Part shown: positions 12,843 to 21,916 of the stretch, one piece after another | Layout of the letters: every line of letters starts with the position of its first letter | Numbering within the stretch: the stretch's first letter is position 1 | NCBI RefSeq assembly: GCF_001625195.1 | Contig: NC_054389.1 | Location: forward strand, 5,452,520-5,516,519 | DNA: 64,000 nucleotides | Reading direction: 5' to 3' | Source of the DNA: Drechmeria coniospora | Taxonomy: Eukaryota > Ascomycota > Sordariomycetes > Hypocreales > Ophiocordycipitaceae | Translations under genes and position numbers: made by a program | The notes under the pieces: model-generated | Database searches by the model: none | The model's input: only the letters and a program-made list of their open reading frames with translations | Told to the model about the DNA's origin: nothing

Positions 12843-13624
12843 TAGTACCTAAGTAGTACTTGCAAGTACTGTACTTACTTACACTTGCGACACCTGCTAG
12901 GAATACCAAGTTACTACTTACATGCACACGTGCAGCGTGCACCCGCCAACAAGCGAACGACTATTAATCCTAGGTCCTTGCTTTCGTGCGCATGTACATG
13001 TACAAGTACTCGCACGGCGTACGATTCTAGCAGTCGTCCTCCGTACTCACTTACGTACCTGTATGTACGCGTGCGCTCGGAGCGAAGGAAGGAAGGAAGG
13101 TACGGAGTACTAACAACAATGAAGGTTGGCAGCCGCCATCTGTGCAGGCGACAAGTACTTGTACGTACTGGTGCGCCTAGACGACTGCGTTGTCGACAAC
13201 TGCCTCCTCAGCCCATTCTTCCCCATTCACCACCATCACCGCCGTTTCCATTACGAAACGCACCTCTCCTATCGTCGCCCGTTCAGCTCCCCACGTCGCA
13301 GCTTGCACCGAACGAGCCCCTCCTCGATCCCGCCGCCGACCCCCACCTAGCGACGAGAGATAGCGCAGGCTGCTCCACATTGCAACCCAAGCGCCGGCGA
13401 GCACGAGTAAGGTTGCAGTGCCTGTGCCTGGCCCCGGCACCCAACCCGTGGAGAAGCCAGGGTAGTTACGGAGCTCGAACGGGGAGCCCACACTTGCAAT
13501 ACTACGGTATACTTATAAAGTCGGCAAACCCGCGAGCCTCTTCACCGCTGCCGCCGCCCAGAGACATCGAGCCGGCCGAGGACGGGCCCGGGCGAGGCGA
13601 CCACTTTTTCCAACTAACCTTCAT

Positions 13625-13737
13625 CCTTCAGCCTTCAGCCGCCTTCAGCCTTCAGCCTTCAACCTTCAACCTTCAACCTTCAACCTTCAACCTTCAACCT
13701 TCAACCTTCAACCTTCAACCTTCAACCTTCAACCTTC
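13625..13737. repeat. Heptamer tandem repeat (CCTTCAA/CCTTCAG)
   Basis: About fifteen copies of a 7-base pyrimidine-rich unit, first CCTTCAG then CCTTCAA. It lies 0.5 kb upstream of the coding start at 14228, perhaps in its promoter or leader. The long open frame through it is an artefact of the repeat. Confidence 0.95.
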
Positions 13738-14227
13738 CCCTTGTCCTTTCCCTCACAAGTCCAACTCCTCTCTAATACCTACTCGAGCGAGCCTGCTTTG
13801 TCCAACCACACCTTCAACCACCGGTGAGTGGCTTGCCGGTCGACGCTCGACGAGGCCGTAGAGGCCCTCCAGGTACTTGTTCCAACGCAAGTCCTTGGTC
13901 GACCCTCAGCCCGACCCAACCTTGGACTTCACGGCCTCGTTGCCTCTGTTCACGAACCCCTGGCCGCTGGCAAGCAACCTTTGATACGGAACACCACCGA
14001 TCGCTGCCAGGTGGCACCTTAAAACCTCTCTCGTCACTCGCTCGAACGCCGCCAGGTGGCGCAAAAAAACCTCTCGTCACTCACTCGAACGCTGCTCCCT
14101 ACTGGAGAGCACACGTACCTTTTCTCATCTTGCCCAACCCACCCCGCCGCCGCGTTTGCGGACCGTCGAGCTACATACGGCACTCGATTGCTTCGGCTAT
14201 GGATTTACACTCCGCAGCGTCTTCACC

Positions 14228-15094
14228 ATGACTGACACATTTCTACGCCCGACCTCCTTCTCTCCCGTGCACGAGTACTGTTCTATCGCCTCCCTCCTTC
14301 TCGCGCCCGATATCGAACCGCGAAATCCCGCTGGCCTGCGAGGACCCGTCGTCAGCACGTTCAATAGTGCCGAGTTGCTGCCGCCGCCACCCCTGCCGCT
14401 CCAGAGAAGACGCTCAATCCGAGACATGACCCCTCCGAACCCCGCCGGGCCCGTCCATGAGCAAGGACACTCGCCCACGCCCGTCAAGATGCAGCGGCAA
14501 GACTCCGGGTACGAATCCCGAAATGCGAGCCCGAGGACGTCGACCTCGCAGGCGCCCCTTTCTCCGCCGAGGCGCAGCTCCGACCCCATCTCTCCTTCCC
14601 ATGCCGCCGCATCTCCGTTGCGTCCTCGCCCGCGCTGCCCGTCCAGCCGCCGATCGGCCCAGTCGTATCCTCAACTGCGCAATCAGCTCCGCCGCAGTGC
14701 CGGCTCGTATCAAGCCGGCCCCCATCAGCTCCCCACGTCCCCGAGCCTCATCGAGCTCATCTCGGATGTACCCAAGCACGACGACGATGTGGAGGTGATA
14801 CCCTTGCCGCCGCCGACGACGCACTACTGGACGAGCGACAACACCCGCCGCCTCGAGTATGCCGCCATCGATGCCGCGAGCCGAGGCGTCAAGGGCTGGG
14901 TCCGGAGGCACCTCGTGCCCGACTGCTTCATCCCGCGGCACGTAGCCTTTGACGACGACAAAGGAAGCGTGCGTCGCTACAGGCTCGAGTTGGAAGACGA
15001 GCAGGTGAAGAAGCCGCCGTCGGCCTGCCAGGGCCTCGACCCGCGCCGCAAAGGCTGGCAGATCTGGCCCCTCCGCAAGAGTCGTACTGCCTGA
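14228..15094 (+). CDS. Conserved fungal protein of unknown function, 288 aa
   Basis: A single open frame beginning at the first in-frame ATG (MTDTFLRPTS..). The first half is a disordered Ser/Pro/Arg-rich region with many SP and RR pairs, including MQRQDSGYESRNASPRTS, and suits phosphorylation. The second half is ordered-looking and better conserved in character: HYWTSDNTRRLEYAAIDAAS, RGVKGWVRRHLVPDCFIP and SVRRYRLELED. It ends with a basic GWQIWPLRKSRTA. No signal peptide or membrane segment is visible. I recognise this only as the style of a conserved ascomycete hypothetical protein. An upstream non-coding or coding exon is possible, because the preceding leader is rich in splice-like words. 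Confidence 0.75.
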   Translation: MTDTFLRPTSFSPVHEYCSIASLLLAPDIEPRNPAGLRGPVVSTFNSAELLPPPPLPLQRRRSIRDMTPPNPAGPVHEQGHSPTPVKMQRQDSGYESRNASPRTSTSQAPLSPPRRSSDPISPSHAAASPLRPRPRCPSSRRSAQSYPQLRNQLRRSAGSYQAGPHQLPTSPSLIELISDVPKHDDDVEVIPLPPPTTHYWTSDNTRRLEYAAIDAASRGVKGWVRRHLVPDCFIPRHVAFDDDKGSVRRYRLELEDEQVKKPPSACQGLDPRRKGWQIWPLRKSRTA

Positions 15095-15893
15095 GTGCAG
15101 CGCTCACGTCGGCACCCGCGCTGCCTCCACTTGCCTGTTCCTTCATTTTACTTGACCTCTTGTTTTCCTTTGTTCCATCTGTTTGCATGGCGGCAGGTTC
15201 TGCATCACCGGCGTTTTTCTATACCCACCATCTTCACCCTGCAGCATGGAGGCGTGATTGTTTATGTTACACAAACGGAGAGGTCGTCAACCCTTGGCGA
15301 AGACGGCACCGGTCCGCGCGGCGGAGCAGGCTTGAGTATGATATATGGGATGTGCCTTGTCGGTGCTGGGAGGGGCAAACCAAGGAGGAAGTTTGATCGT
15401 GAATGCGGTCCACCGAGCGCGTGTGTGGGTTGAAAGTGAAAACTCGAAAATGGAATCAGCAGGAGAATCAGAGCACGTACATGTCTCGCCTTTGGGTTAA
15501 TCACGAATCGCACATCCTCTCTTGTTTACTTTCGCCGGTTCACTGGAACAGTGTGCAACCGTTGCCGCAGCCCAGTGCCGTGACGTCTGAAGCCTCCCCC
15601 TCTGAATCACCAACAGCTGCCCATCCTACCCGAAGAGCCTGTTCATCAGCTGCCCGTTGACTGGGCAGTTGAAGTCGTGATTTTCATTCACTGCCCCAAT
15701 TGTCTCCATGAAGCCAAATCTGTGTCATTACAAATGTACCATCCATCTATTATCCTCAGAATCCGTCGTCCACTACCCTTTATTCTACCCATTAACCTCT
15801 GCACAGTCTCATACACGCACACACGCACACACGCACACATCGCATCAAGCCATTATTCAGGCGGTCAGGGCAAATCGCTACGCGCGTGCTATC
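15095..15893. other. Intergenic with CA-type microsatellite
   Basis: No gene is seen. Bases 15813-15839 form an (ACACACGC)n-like repeat 55 bp upstream of the next coding start. Confidence 0.55.
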
Positions 15894-17480
15894 ATGTCGG
15901 CCTCAACCAAGGTCCCGACTTCACCTCCTGTTTCCATTTCGGGATCGGGGTTAGAAGCACCCCCAGGCGTAACTGACGGGAATCAGCAACTTCAAACCGT
16001 CACGGCTCCCGCGCCAGGTCTGGATTTGACCTTCCAGGGTGCCCGCTCGGACAAAAGCATGGCTGGTGAGAACAAGCATCTTGTCCGATAACCAATGGGC
16101 ATTCTCTCCCATCTAATCACTGCCACTCGTCTCCAGATGCCATTGATGCCACGCGGGGTGTAGCACCTCTCGTCAAGCAGCCAGCTGCTCCCCTCCGGGG
16201 AATCCTTCCCGGCGAAATTGAGTTTCAGCAGGCGTTCTGGCGTCAGATGTTGCAGCTGGAGGCTGACCAGCCTAATAATCGCGTCAGTGCTGCTCATCAT
16301 AGTCTTCTCGCCATCACCCATGGCTTCTCTGCCTCCCAGCAGCGTTTTCAACGGGAGCTCTATCAGCTGATTGGTGTCGTCGAGCGATCTGTTCAGGAGA
16401 TTTCTGGTTGCCGGCAGGAGAACGCAGAACTTCGAGGGGAGATGGTGACACTGCGTAAGCAGGTCGCCACCCTGACCGAGAGTTTCCTCAACCTTGCCGA
16501 CCTTTTCACCCGCAAGCACCGTGCTCGGTTCAATTTCCACCCCATTTTCTCGACTCCGGAAGAGATAATGCGCCAGTCTGCCCTCATGAGGTCGAAGTGG
16601 ACGGAGGAACATATGAAGCCGATCCTGGAGATTCTCAACAGCCACTTCGGCGTGGGCTGGATCGACTTTTACCGAAGAGTCTATCGCTTTGAGCGGAACA
16701 TGGCCTGCTCCAACGCGGCCGTCGATGTCGCAGTCCGAACGGCCGAGGCTGCGATTGCTGCCCGTTCTGCCGCTGGTGCCATCGTTGGAAATGCTGTTGA
16801 AGCGTCATCGTCGACGACACTCCCTGCTCCTCAGACTGTACACTGCGCTGCTGGACCAGCTCCCGTGACAGGCACGCCGGAGGCAGGTGCCGCTGCCTTG
16901 CCAACGGCTGCGGGCGAGGCTGAAAAAACCAGACGTCAGGGAAAGAGCCCGATCCATGATCATGGTCTTCCTCAAGCTTCAGAGTGGCGCTCACGAGCTG
17001 CGAATAGGACTTCGCTTCCCAACTCGCGTCTCGAAGGACGGGTTTGTTACATCCGAACCAGTTGAATCGTCCTTTTCATCAGACTAACAACTGGAATACA
17101 AGCGGGCTCTGGGGTCGGGACAAGGCGCTCGACCATCATCTCCGACCACCAACGACTTCCACACGAGCGGAGAATACAGCCATAAGAGGAGACTCACAGT
17201 CTCTCAGCAGTCTCAAGCGGAGCCGCCCCAGAAGCTGACTCGCCAAGGCGAAGGACGCAGATGGGCCATCACCGTGTCCGGCCCGAAGACGCTTACCGCC
17301 ATCGCTCGTGGCGGCGAGCGATGTTCGACCATGCAGCTCCGCGCCGTCAGGTCGGAGAGCGACGGCCAGGATTCCGCGTCGGTCTTGGTCTCTACCGTCC
17401 TCGACGAGAACAATGCTAGAACTGAAAGTAGCGACAAAGGCGATGACAGCGATGGTCCTACTAGCCTGGGGCCTGCCTAG
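15894..17480 (+). CDS. Coiled-coil protein of unknown function
   Basis: Three exons, 15894-16065, 16137-17040 and 17101-17480, in one continuous frame of about 484 residues. Intron 16066-16136 (GTGAGA, CTAATC, CTCCAG) joins KSMA to DAIDATRG. Intron 17041-17100 (GTTTGT, CTAAC, ACAAG) joins LEGR to RALGSGQG. The middle of the protein is helical with heptads: LYQLIGVVERSVQEISGCRQ, ENAELRGEMVTLRKQVATL and TESFLNLADLF. It is followed by FNFHPIFSTPEE, W.EEHMKPILEILNSHFGVG and WIDFYRRVYRFERNM. The tail is low-complexity, polar and acidic. I do not recognise the family; it may be lineage-specific. The stop at 17478 sits beside an acidic frame continuing to a GTAAGT donor at 17576, so the true C-terminus may differ. 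Confidence 0.65.
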
Positions 17481-18535
17481 CCAAGTCAGCGACTTCGATG
17501 GCTCCGACACCGAGGTGGAATCCGGCAACGAGGCCGACACCGAGGTTGACTCTGGCAGTGAAGTTGACACCGCACGTAAGTGCATGATGTCGCTTCCCTT
17601 CCATCGTTTCCCTTACACCACGTCGGTTTCGAACAGCATCCAATAATCGTAGAGTCCTATATAGTGGCCAAGGCGCCTGCCCACGGCCACCCTCCGTCAC
17701 GTTGCTACGCTTCACCAAACCTGCCCCGGAAGGACCTCGGAACACTGGCGGACCTCCCGGACGACCCTTCTCCCGGCCTTTCATCTTCCACCCTATCGGC
17801 AGGACGGCTGGCCATGTCTGGCAGACATGGATGGTGGGTTCCCACGGCCATCCTAGCGTGCACTCTCTCAAGGAGGCATAGGGCACGAGCTGGCGCGGTG
17901 GCCCTCGCGGGTGGCGAAAATAAAGCGAAAAACTGGGCTTCGAACCGTTGCTTGATCGCTAGGTACGTTGAGCGTTGCCGCTCTGAAAGGGGCCACAATG
18001 AGCTCTATATTCTCGCCATGCTCGATGGCCTATGTTCTGGTCGTCTGCATAGCCTCGTGACCACGCTGCGGAACTGTGGATATCCTCTTGCAGACTGGAT
18101 TTGACTCGAGTTTTCATTTCCTTGAGTTTTTCCTATTGTACGACAAGCTGGTGGAATGCCTAAACAGGGGGAACAATCATTGCTGGTCGTTAGGATTATC
18201 TGACTGTGAAGGACTGGAGCAAGAGGAAGTTTGGCAGGAACAGGTGCTTTGTCCACGGCATGAGTTGGAACACAGTACGGTTTTCAGAGCATGGCCTGGT
18301 GGGAAGTCGATGTGTTTGCAGCCATGGACAGCTGAAGGAGGAATCTGCTTATACCGGGCGTATCGTGAATATGTCGACGTCAGCAAAAGCGGAATTTTGC
18401 GCAAGGACGAAAGTAATGGTAATAAGATAGCCACTATTGCGGCGACAAAGAACCACGTTATCGATTGGAATGTAACCTCGAATGAAATCGATGCTGCTTC
18501 CAACCCCCAACACTCCCAACTGGCAACAGGATTCC
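17481..18535. other. Region after the coiled-coil gene, with out-of-frame acidic tail
   Basis: Bases 17486-17575 encode, one frame over, a strongly acidic repeat-like stretch (SDFDGSDTEVESGNEADTEV..). It ends at a GTAAGT donor. A further 145-codon open frame runs to 18104 without recognisable features. Nothing else is supported. Confidence 0.5.
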
Positions 18536-19903
18536 CTATGATGCTCTCGCCTTGACTTTGATGCAAAAGTCGACGGGCCGGTAGTTGAACCAGCCATCCT
18601 GCTCCAGCTTGTATGCCGGATCAGCCATTTCCAAGTCGATGTCACGCAGGATCATGGCGAGAACGACGAAGCTCCATTGCCAGGCGTAATGTTTCCCGAT
18701 GCACTCTCTCTTACCGTTGCCAAACCACTTCTTGGCGCCGGGCGGCAGCTTCTCGAAGGCTTCGCCGAGCATGCGCTCGGGCTTAAAGGCCAGGGGGTCC
18801 TCGAATACGGTCGGGTCGCGGTTGACACCAGCCATGACGATGAGCATCGGCTGGTTGTGAGCAATCTGATACTTGCCGCCGGCGAGCAGGATGGGTGCCT
18901 TCTCCTTTGTCGGTATTGGCTCGATGTTGAAGCCGGGGGCGGCGAAAGAGAGGCGCAGGGACTCGCGGATGACGGCGTCAAGGTAGGGGAGGCGGGCGAG
19001 GTGCTCGTACTTGAAGTCGCCGGTGCCCACGACGTCTTGAAGCTCTTTGCGGGCCTTTTCCATGACGTCGGCGTTCTGGAGGAGAAGATAGAGGGCCATG
19101 GTGAGCAGGCACGGCGCGGTGCTGCTCCCGATGGGCATTGACAGGACTTCGTCGATGACCTGGGAGTCGGTGAGGCCGACGCCGGTGTCAGGGTCCTTGG
19201 CGGTCATCATGGCGGCGAGAAGGTCTTGCCGATCCGTCGGGTTCTCCTTCCGGTGCTGGACGACATCGGCGGCGTAGTCTCTCATCGTCTTGATGGACGA
19301 CTTCCACTTACTCCGGTACAAGAGCGCGTTGAGGATACCGGGGCGGGTGGGGCGCATGACAGCCTCAGCCGTCGACTCCTCCATGGCTATGAGCATCGGG
19401 TGTTCCGGGCCAGCGAGACAATTCATCCGCTTGCCGTAGAGGGTATACGTCGTGGCCTCGAGGTTCAGGCGGCCGAGGTCCCCGAAGGGAGAGATGGGCT
19501 CGTCAGAGGCCTTCCAGATGTCGAAGAGTTCGACGGTCAGGTCGCGCATCTCTTGGAAGTGGCCGGCCAGGGCATCAGGCTGCAGCTTCGGGGCGATGAT
19601 GCGATGGGCGATGCCCCAGCTCGCCTCGTGGTCGTACGCGGTGAAAAGGGCGTCATGGACGGCATCTCGGATCTCGACGACGGGGCCGCCGACAAACTTG
19701 CGGAAGCGCTTCTCGTCACAAATCTCCTCGGCTAGGGCGACGGTGGCGACGAAGACGATGGTGTGGCCAAAGACCTTGATCTGGAAGATTTCCCCGTACT
19801 GCTCGGCAAGCTTCTTGAGCGACGACCAGGTGTTGCTGGGGCTGACGTCGAAGATGTTGCCGAGGATAGGCACGCCGGCGGGTTGAGGGATCGGCTGCGA
19901 CAT
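18536..19903 (-). CDS. Stand-alone cytochrome P450 resembling the heme domain of CYP505/BM3-type enzymes
   Basis: Single exon, 455 residues, starting MSQPIPQPAGVPILGN with no membrane anchor. Homology by eye is to the P450 half of fungal self-sufficient CYP505 enzymes: YGEIFQIKVFG, EICDEKRFRKFV, AVHDALFTAY and WGIAHRIIAPK. The ExxR motif is E314-R317. The heme loop is FGNGKRECIG with Cys401 as ligand. The I-helix, usually AGHETT in this group, reads IGSSTA: the acid before the catalytic Thr is Ser261, while Thr262 remains. The frame stops where the linker to the FMN/FAD reductase would begin, and no reductase sequence is seen downstream. It would therefore need an external reductase, or may use peroxide or perform a non-monooxygenase reaction; that is inference. 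Substrate is unknown. Confidence 0.9.
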   Translation of the reverse strand: MSQPIPQPAGVPILGNIFDVSPSNTWSSLKKLAEQYGEIFQIKVFGHTIVFVATVALAEEICDEKRFRKFVGGPVVEIRDAVHDALFTAYDHEASWGIAHRIIAPKLQPDALAGHFQEMRDLTVELFDIWKASDEPISPFGDLGRLNLEATTYTLYGKRMNCLAGPEHPMLIAMEESTAEAVMRPTRPGILNALLYRSKWKSSIKTMRDYAADVVQHRKENPTDRQDLLAAMMTAKDPDTGVGLTDSQVIDEVLSMPIGSSTAPCLLTMALYLLLQNADVMEKARKELQDVVGTGDFKYEHLARLPYLDAVIRESLRLSFAAPGFNIEPIPTKEKAPILLAGGKYQIAHNQPMLIVMAGVNRDPTVFEDPLAFKPERMLGEAFEKLPPGAKKWFGNGKRECIGKHYAWQWSFVVLAMILRDIDLEMADPAYKLEQDGWFNYRPVDFCIKVKARAS

Positions 19904-21282
19904 GGTGGCGAGGAGAAGAGGGCAGATGTGTGCAGTCCGGTGACGAACGGCCAGTTGGGCTGACGGGGCCGAGCGGGTTCATATGGAGACTCGGGCGGCA
20001 GCACATGGGTGTAGGCATACGTACGTGTATATAAACGTGTGCCTGTGCGTGCGGATCCAGGATACCATGTACGGAGTACGGGCGTGCATCGTAGTCGCGC
20101 ACCGTACAGCAGTCGTGCTGGAACATGTACGCAGCTGAAATGGGACAGCTACATCTGCAGTGAACCAGCCATCGTCATCCTGTTGGACGACTCCGGCTCA
20201 CGTATGCAGCCACCGCCGATCAGGAGCTCAGGGGTGGAGCGTCGAGGCAGGACTAGCAGCTCGTTCATCGCGTCAGGGTCGTAGCCGTCGATTGGGAAAC
20301 GAGGCCGGCCACATATTCGGTATTGGATGCCCGGACGCCATTCGGCCATGATCCCGTTCGTGCTCGTATGAGCACGTCGAAGCGTGGGACGGGATGGATG
20401 AGGGGGCGCGGCCAAGCAGTCGACCCAATGCTTGGGTGTCGAGAACTCTCTCGCAACCGTCGATGGAGGCCGGAAAGCAGGGCTTCTGAAACCAAGGTCC
20501 TCGGCACATCGCGAGGCGTGCATTAGCGTCTGACCCGGACAAGGGGCGGTGCGGGCGGCGATGGTCCATGTTGGTGCATCGCAGGACGAAGCGTTGCTGG
20601 CAGTGGCTGGTAAACCCTGGCGAGGTTGTAGTGTTGAATAATCAGCAAGCATGTGATTGGACAGCGGCTCACAGCTCGCGAACCGCCAGCAAGACGGCAG
20701 GAACATGAGTTTACTTGCAACTATTACAGGCAGCTGCATGGGGTACTCCGCAAGTACATGCAACTACAGTAGTAATACTCCGTAGGAACTCAGGACTACA
20801 GTACACAGCACAGCTACGGGTAAGTCCCAACTATAATTTGTACATGTACTTACGGAGCATACGGTAATAGTTACTCCCTCCGTATGAACGGAGTACTGTA
20901 CTTACAGAGAGCACTATTAACTAATAAATTACCTATTATGGCAACCTACTAATTATGGCGAAAGGTGGGGGGGCAACGGGAGTGCTTAGTCACCTTGGTG
21001 TGCCGTAATGGGTGCAGCCGCCATTGCAAGCTCAAGCTGTACTTAAGGACGACTTGATCGATTGATCAGCTCCACGGAAAGCATCGCACCAACCACCACC
21101 ACCACCACCACCATCCATCCATCACCAAGTCCCAAGGGGTCACGAAGAATCGTCCACTCGACACTAGCACACCAGCCTGCACCGCACCGTCGATACGGCC
21201 GTCACTCCTTTGCTCATCGCCGACTTCTTTCCTTACCGGTCCCCCCCTCAAGCAAGCACCGTCACATCTGCGGCCAGCCATC
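19904..21282. other. Intergenic between P450 and DPM3
   Basis: It contains the P450 promoter side and the DPM3 leader. Bases 20740-20940 are palindrome-rich. An (ACC)n repeat occupies 21092-21112 in the probable DPM3 leader. A minus-strand open frame at 20149-20763 has no recognisable domain. Confidence 0.55.
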
Positions 21283-21701
21283 ATGACGCGCGCCCAGCAG
21301 ACCATCTCCCTCGCCCTCCTCGTCTCATCTGTACGCTCCTCACCGCTCCCCAGGCCGCAGCAGCCTTCCCGTCACAGCGCAGTTCTGCTAACCGCCGCGC
21401 CGTAGCTCTACCTGGCCCTCTACCTCGGCCTGATCCCGCTTCCTGCCCTCGTCCAGCAGCAGATTGTTCACTTGGTAGCGTCCCCTTCTGCGTTGCAGCC
21501 GGCCCCCATTGACCTGCACACGGCTGACCTTGTTCACAGCTACCTATCTGGGCCCTCGTTTCCTTCGGCGCTCTTCTCCTCTTCCGCCTCGGCTGGGGCA
21601 TCTTGACCTTCAACGACGTTCCAGAAGCCCACAAAGAGCTCGCCAAGGAGATTCAGATGGCCAAGGTCGACCTTCGAAAGCTCGGCGTCTCTGTGGACTA
21701 A
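21283..21701 (+). CDS. DPM3: Dolichol-phosphate mannosyltransferase subunit 3
   Basis: Three exons, 21283-21330, 21406-21474 and 21540-21701, join in phase 0 to 92 residues, the usual DPM3 length. The product starts MTRAQQTISLALLVSS and has two membrane segments, LYLALYLGLIPLP and LPIWALVSFGALLLFRLGWG. It then carries the family's short cytosolic tail TFNDVPEAHKELAKEI..AKVDLRKLGV. DPM3 is an ER membrane protein that tethers and stabilises the catalytic DPM1 subunit. That complex makes dolichol-phosphate-mannose for N-glycosylation, O-mannosylation and GPI anchors. The gene is convergent with the next one, 215 bp apart. Introns of 75 and 65 bp have CTAAC-like branch sites. Confidence 0.95.
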
Positions 21702-21916
21702 GCTGTACATTTGATGGTTGAATATACACGGGGTAAATAAGTCACGGGCATCGGGCAAACACAGCACAGCGAGGGAGGGGGGGGAGAAGAAAGCCTCGTA
21801 CGCCTGGAGGCGGTGTGATGTGTACAGCATAGACAAACAATGTCCATTCCATGTCTTGATATCCACCTGTTACTCCTCGCTGCAAGTCATCATGTCTCGT
21901 CACAAGCACTCCACAC

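Larger units (their letters stand above)
8278..14227. other. Gene-poor region of about 6 kb, rich in short palindromes
   Basis: Only shadow reading frames are seen. Bases 9660-9930, 10260-10680, 11150-11480 and 12780-13110 are packed with TACGGAGTAC, CAAGTACTTG and GTACATGTAC words. A heptamer repeat lies near 13.65 kb and an inverted repeat at 12.82 kb. The right end should contain the promoter of the gene at 14228. Confidence 0.6.

Noticed and set aside
12885..13775. A 296-codon plus-strand open frame
   Set aside because: Its end is the heptamer repeat translated as SFNLQPS repeats and its start lies in palindrome-rich DNA; no domain is seen.
15992..16645. A 217-codon minus-strand open frame
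   Set aside because: It is the antisense shadow of the coiled-coil gene, whose splice sites and frame are consistent on the plus strand.
17930..17975. Possible tRNA on the minus strand (GGTTCGAAGCC box B)
   Set aside because: The T-stem does not pair and no A box or acceptor stem can be found upstream.
20149..20763. A 204-codon minus-strand open frame upstream of the P450
   Set aside because: No recognisable domain or reductase motif; composition like other noise frames and no supporting splice structure.
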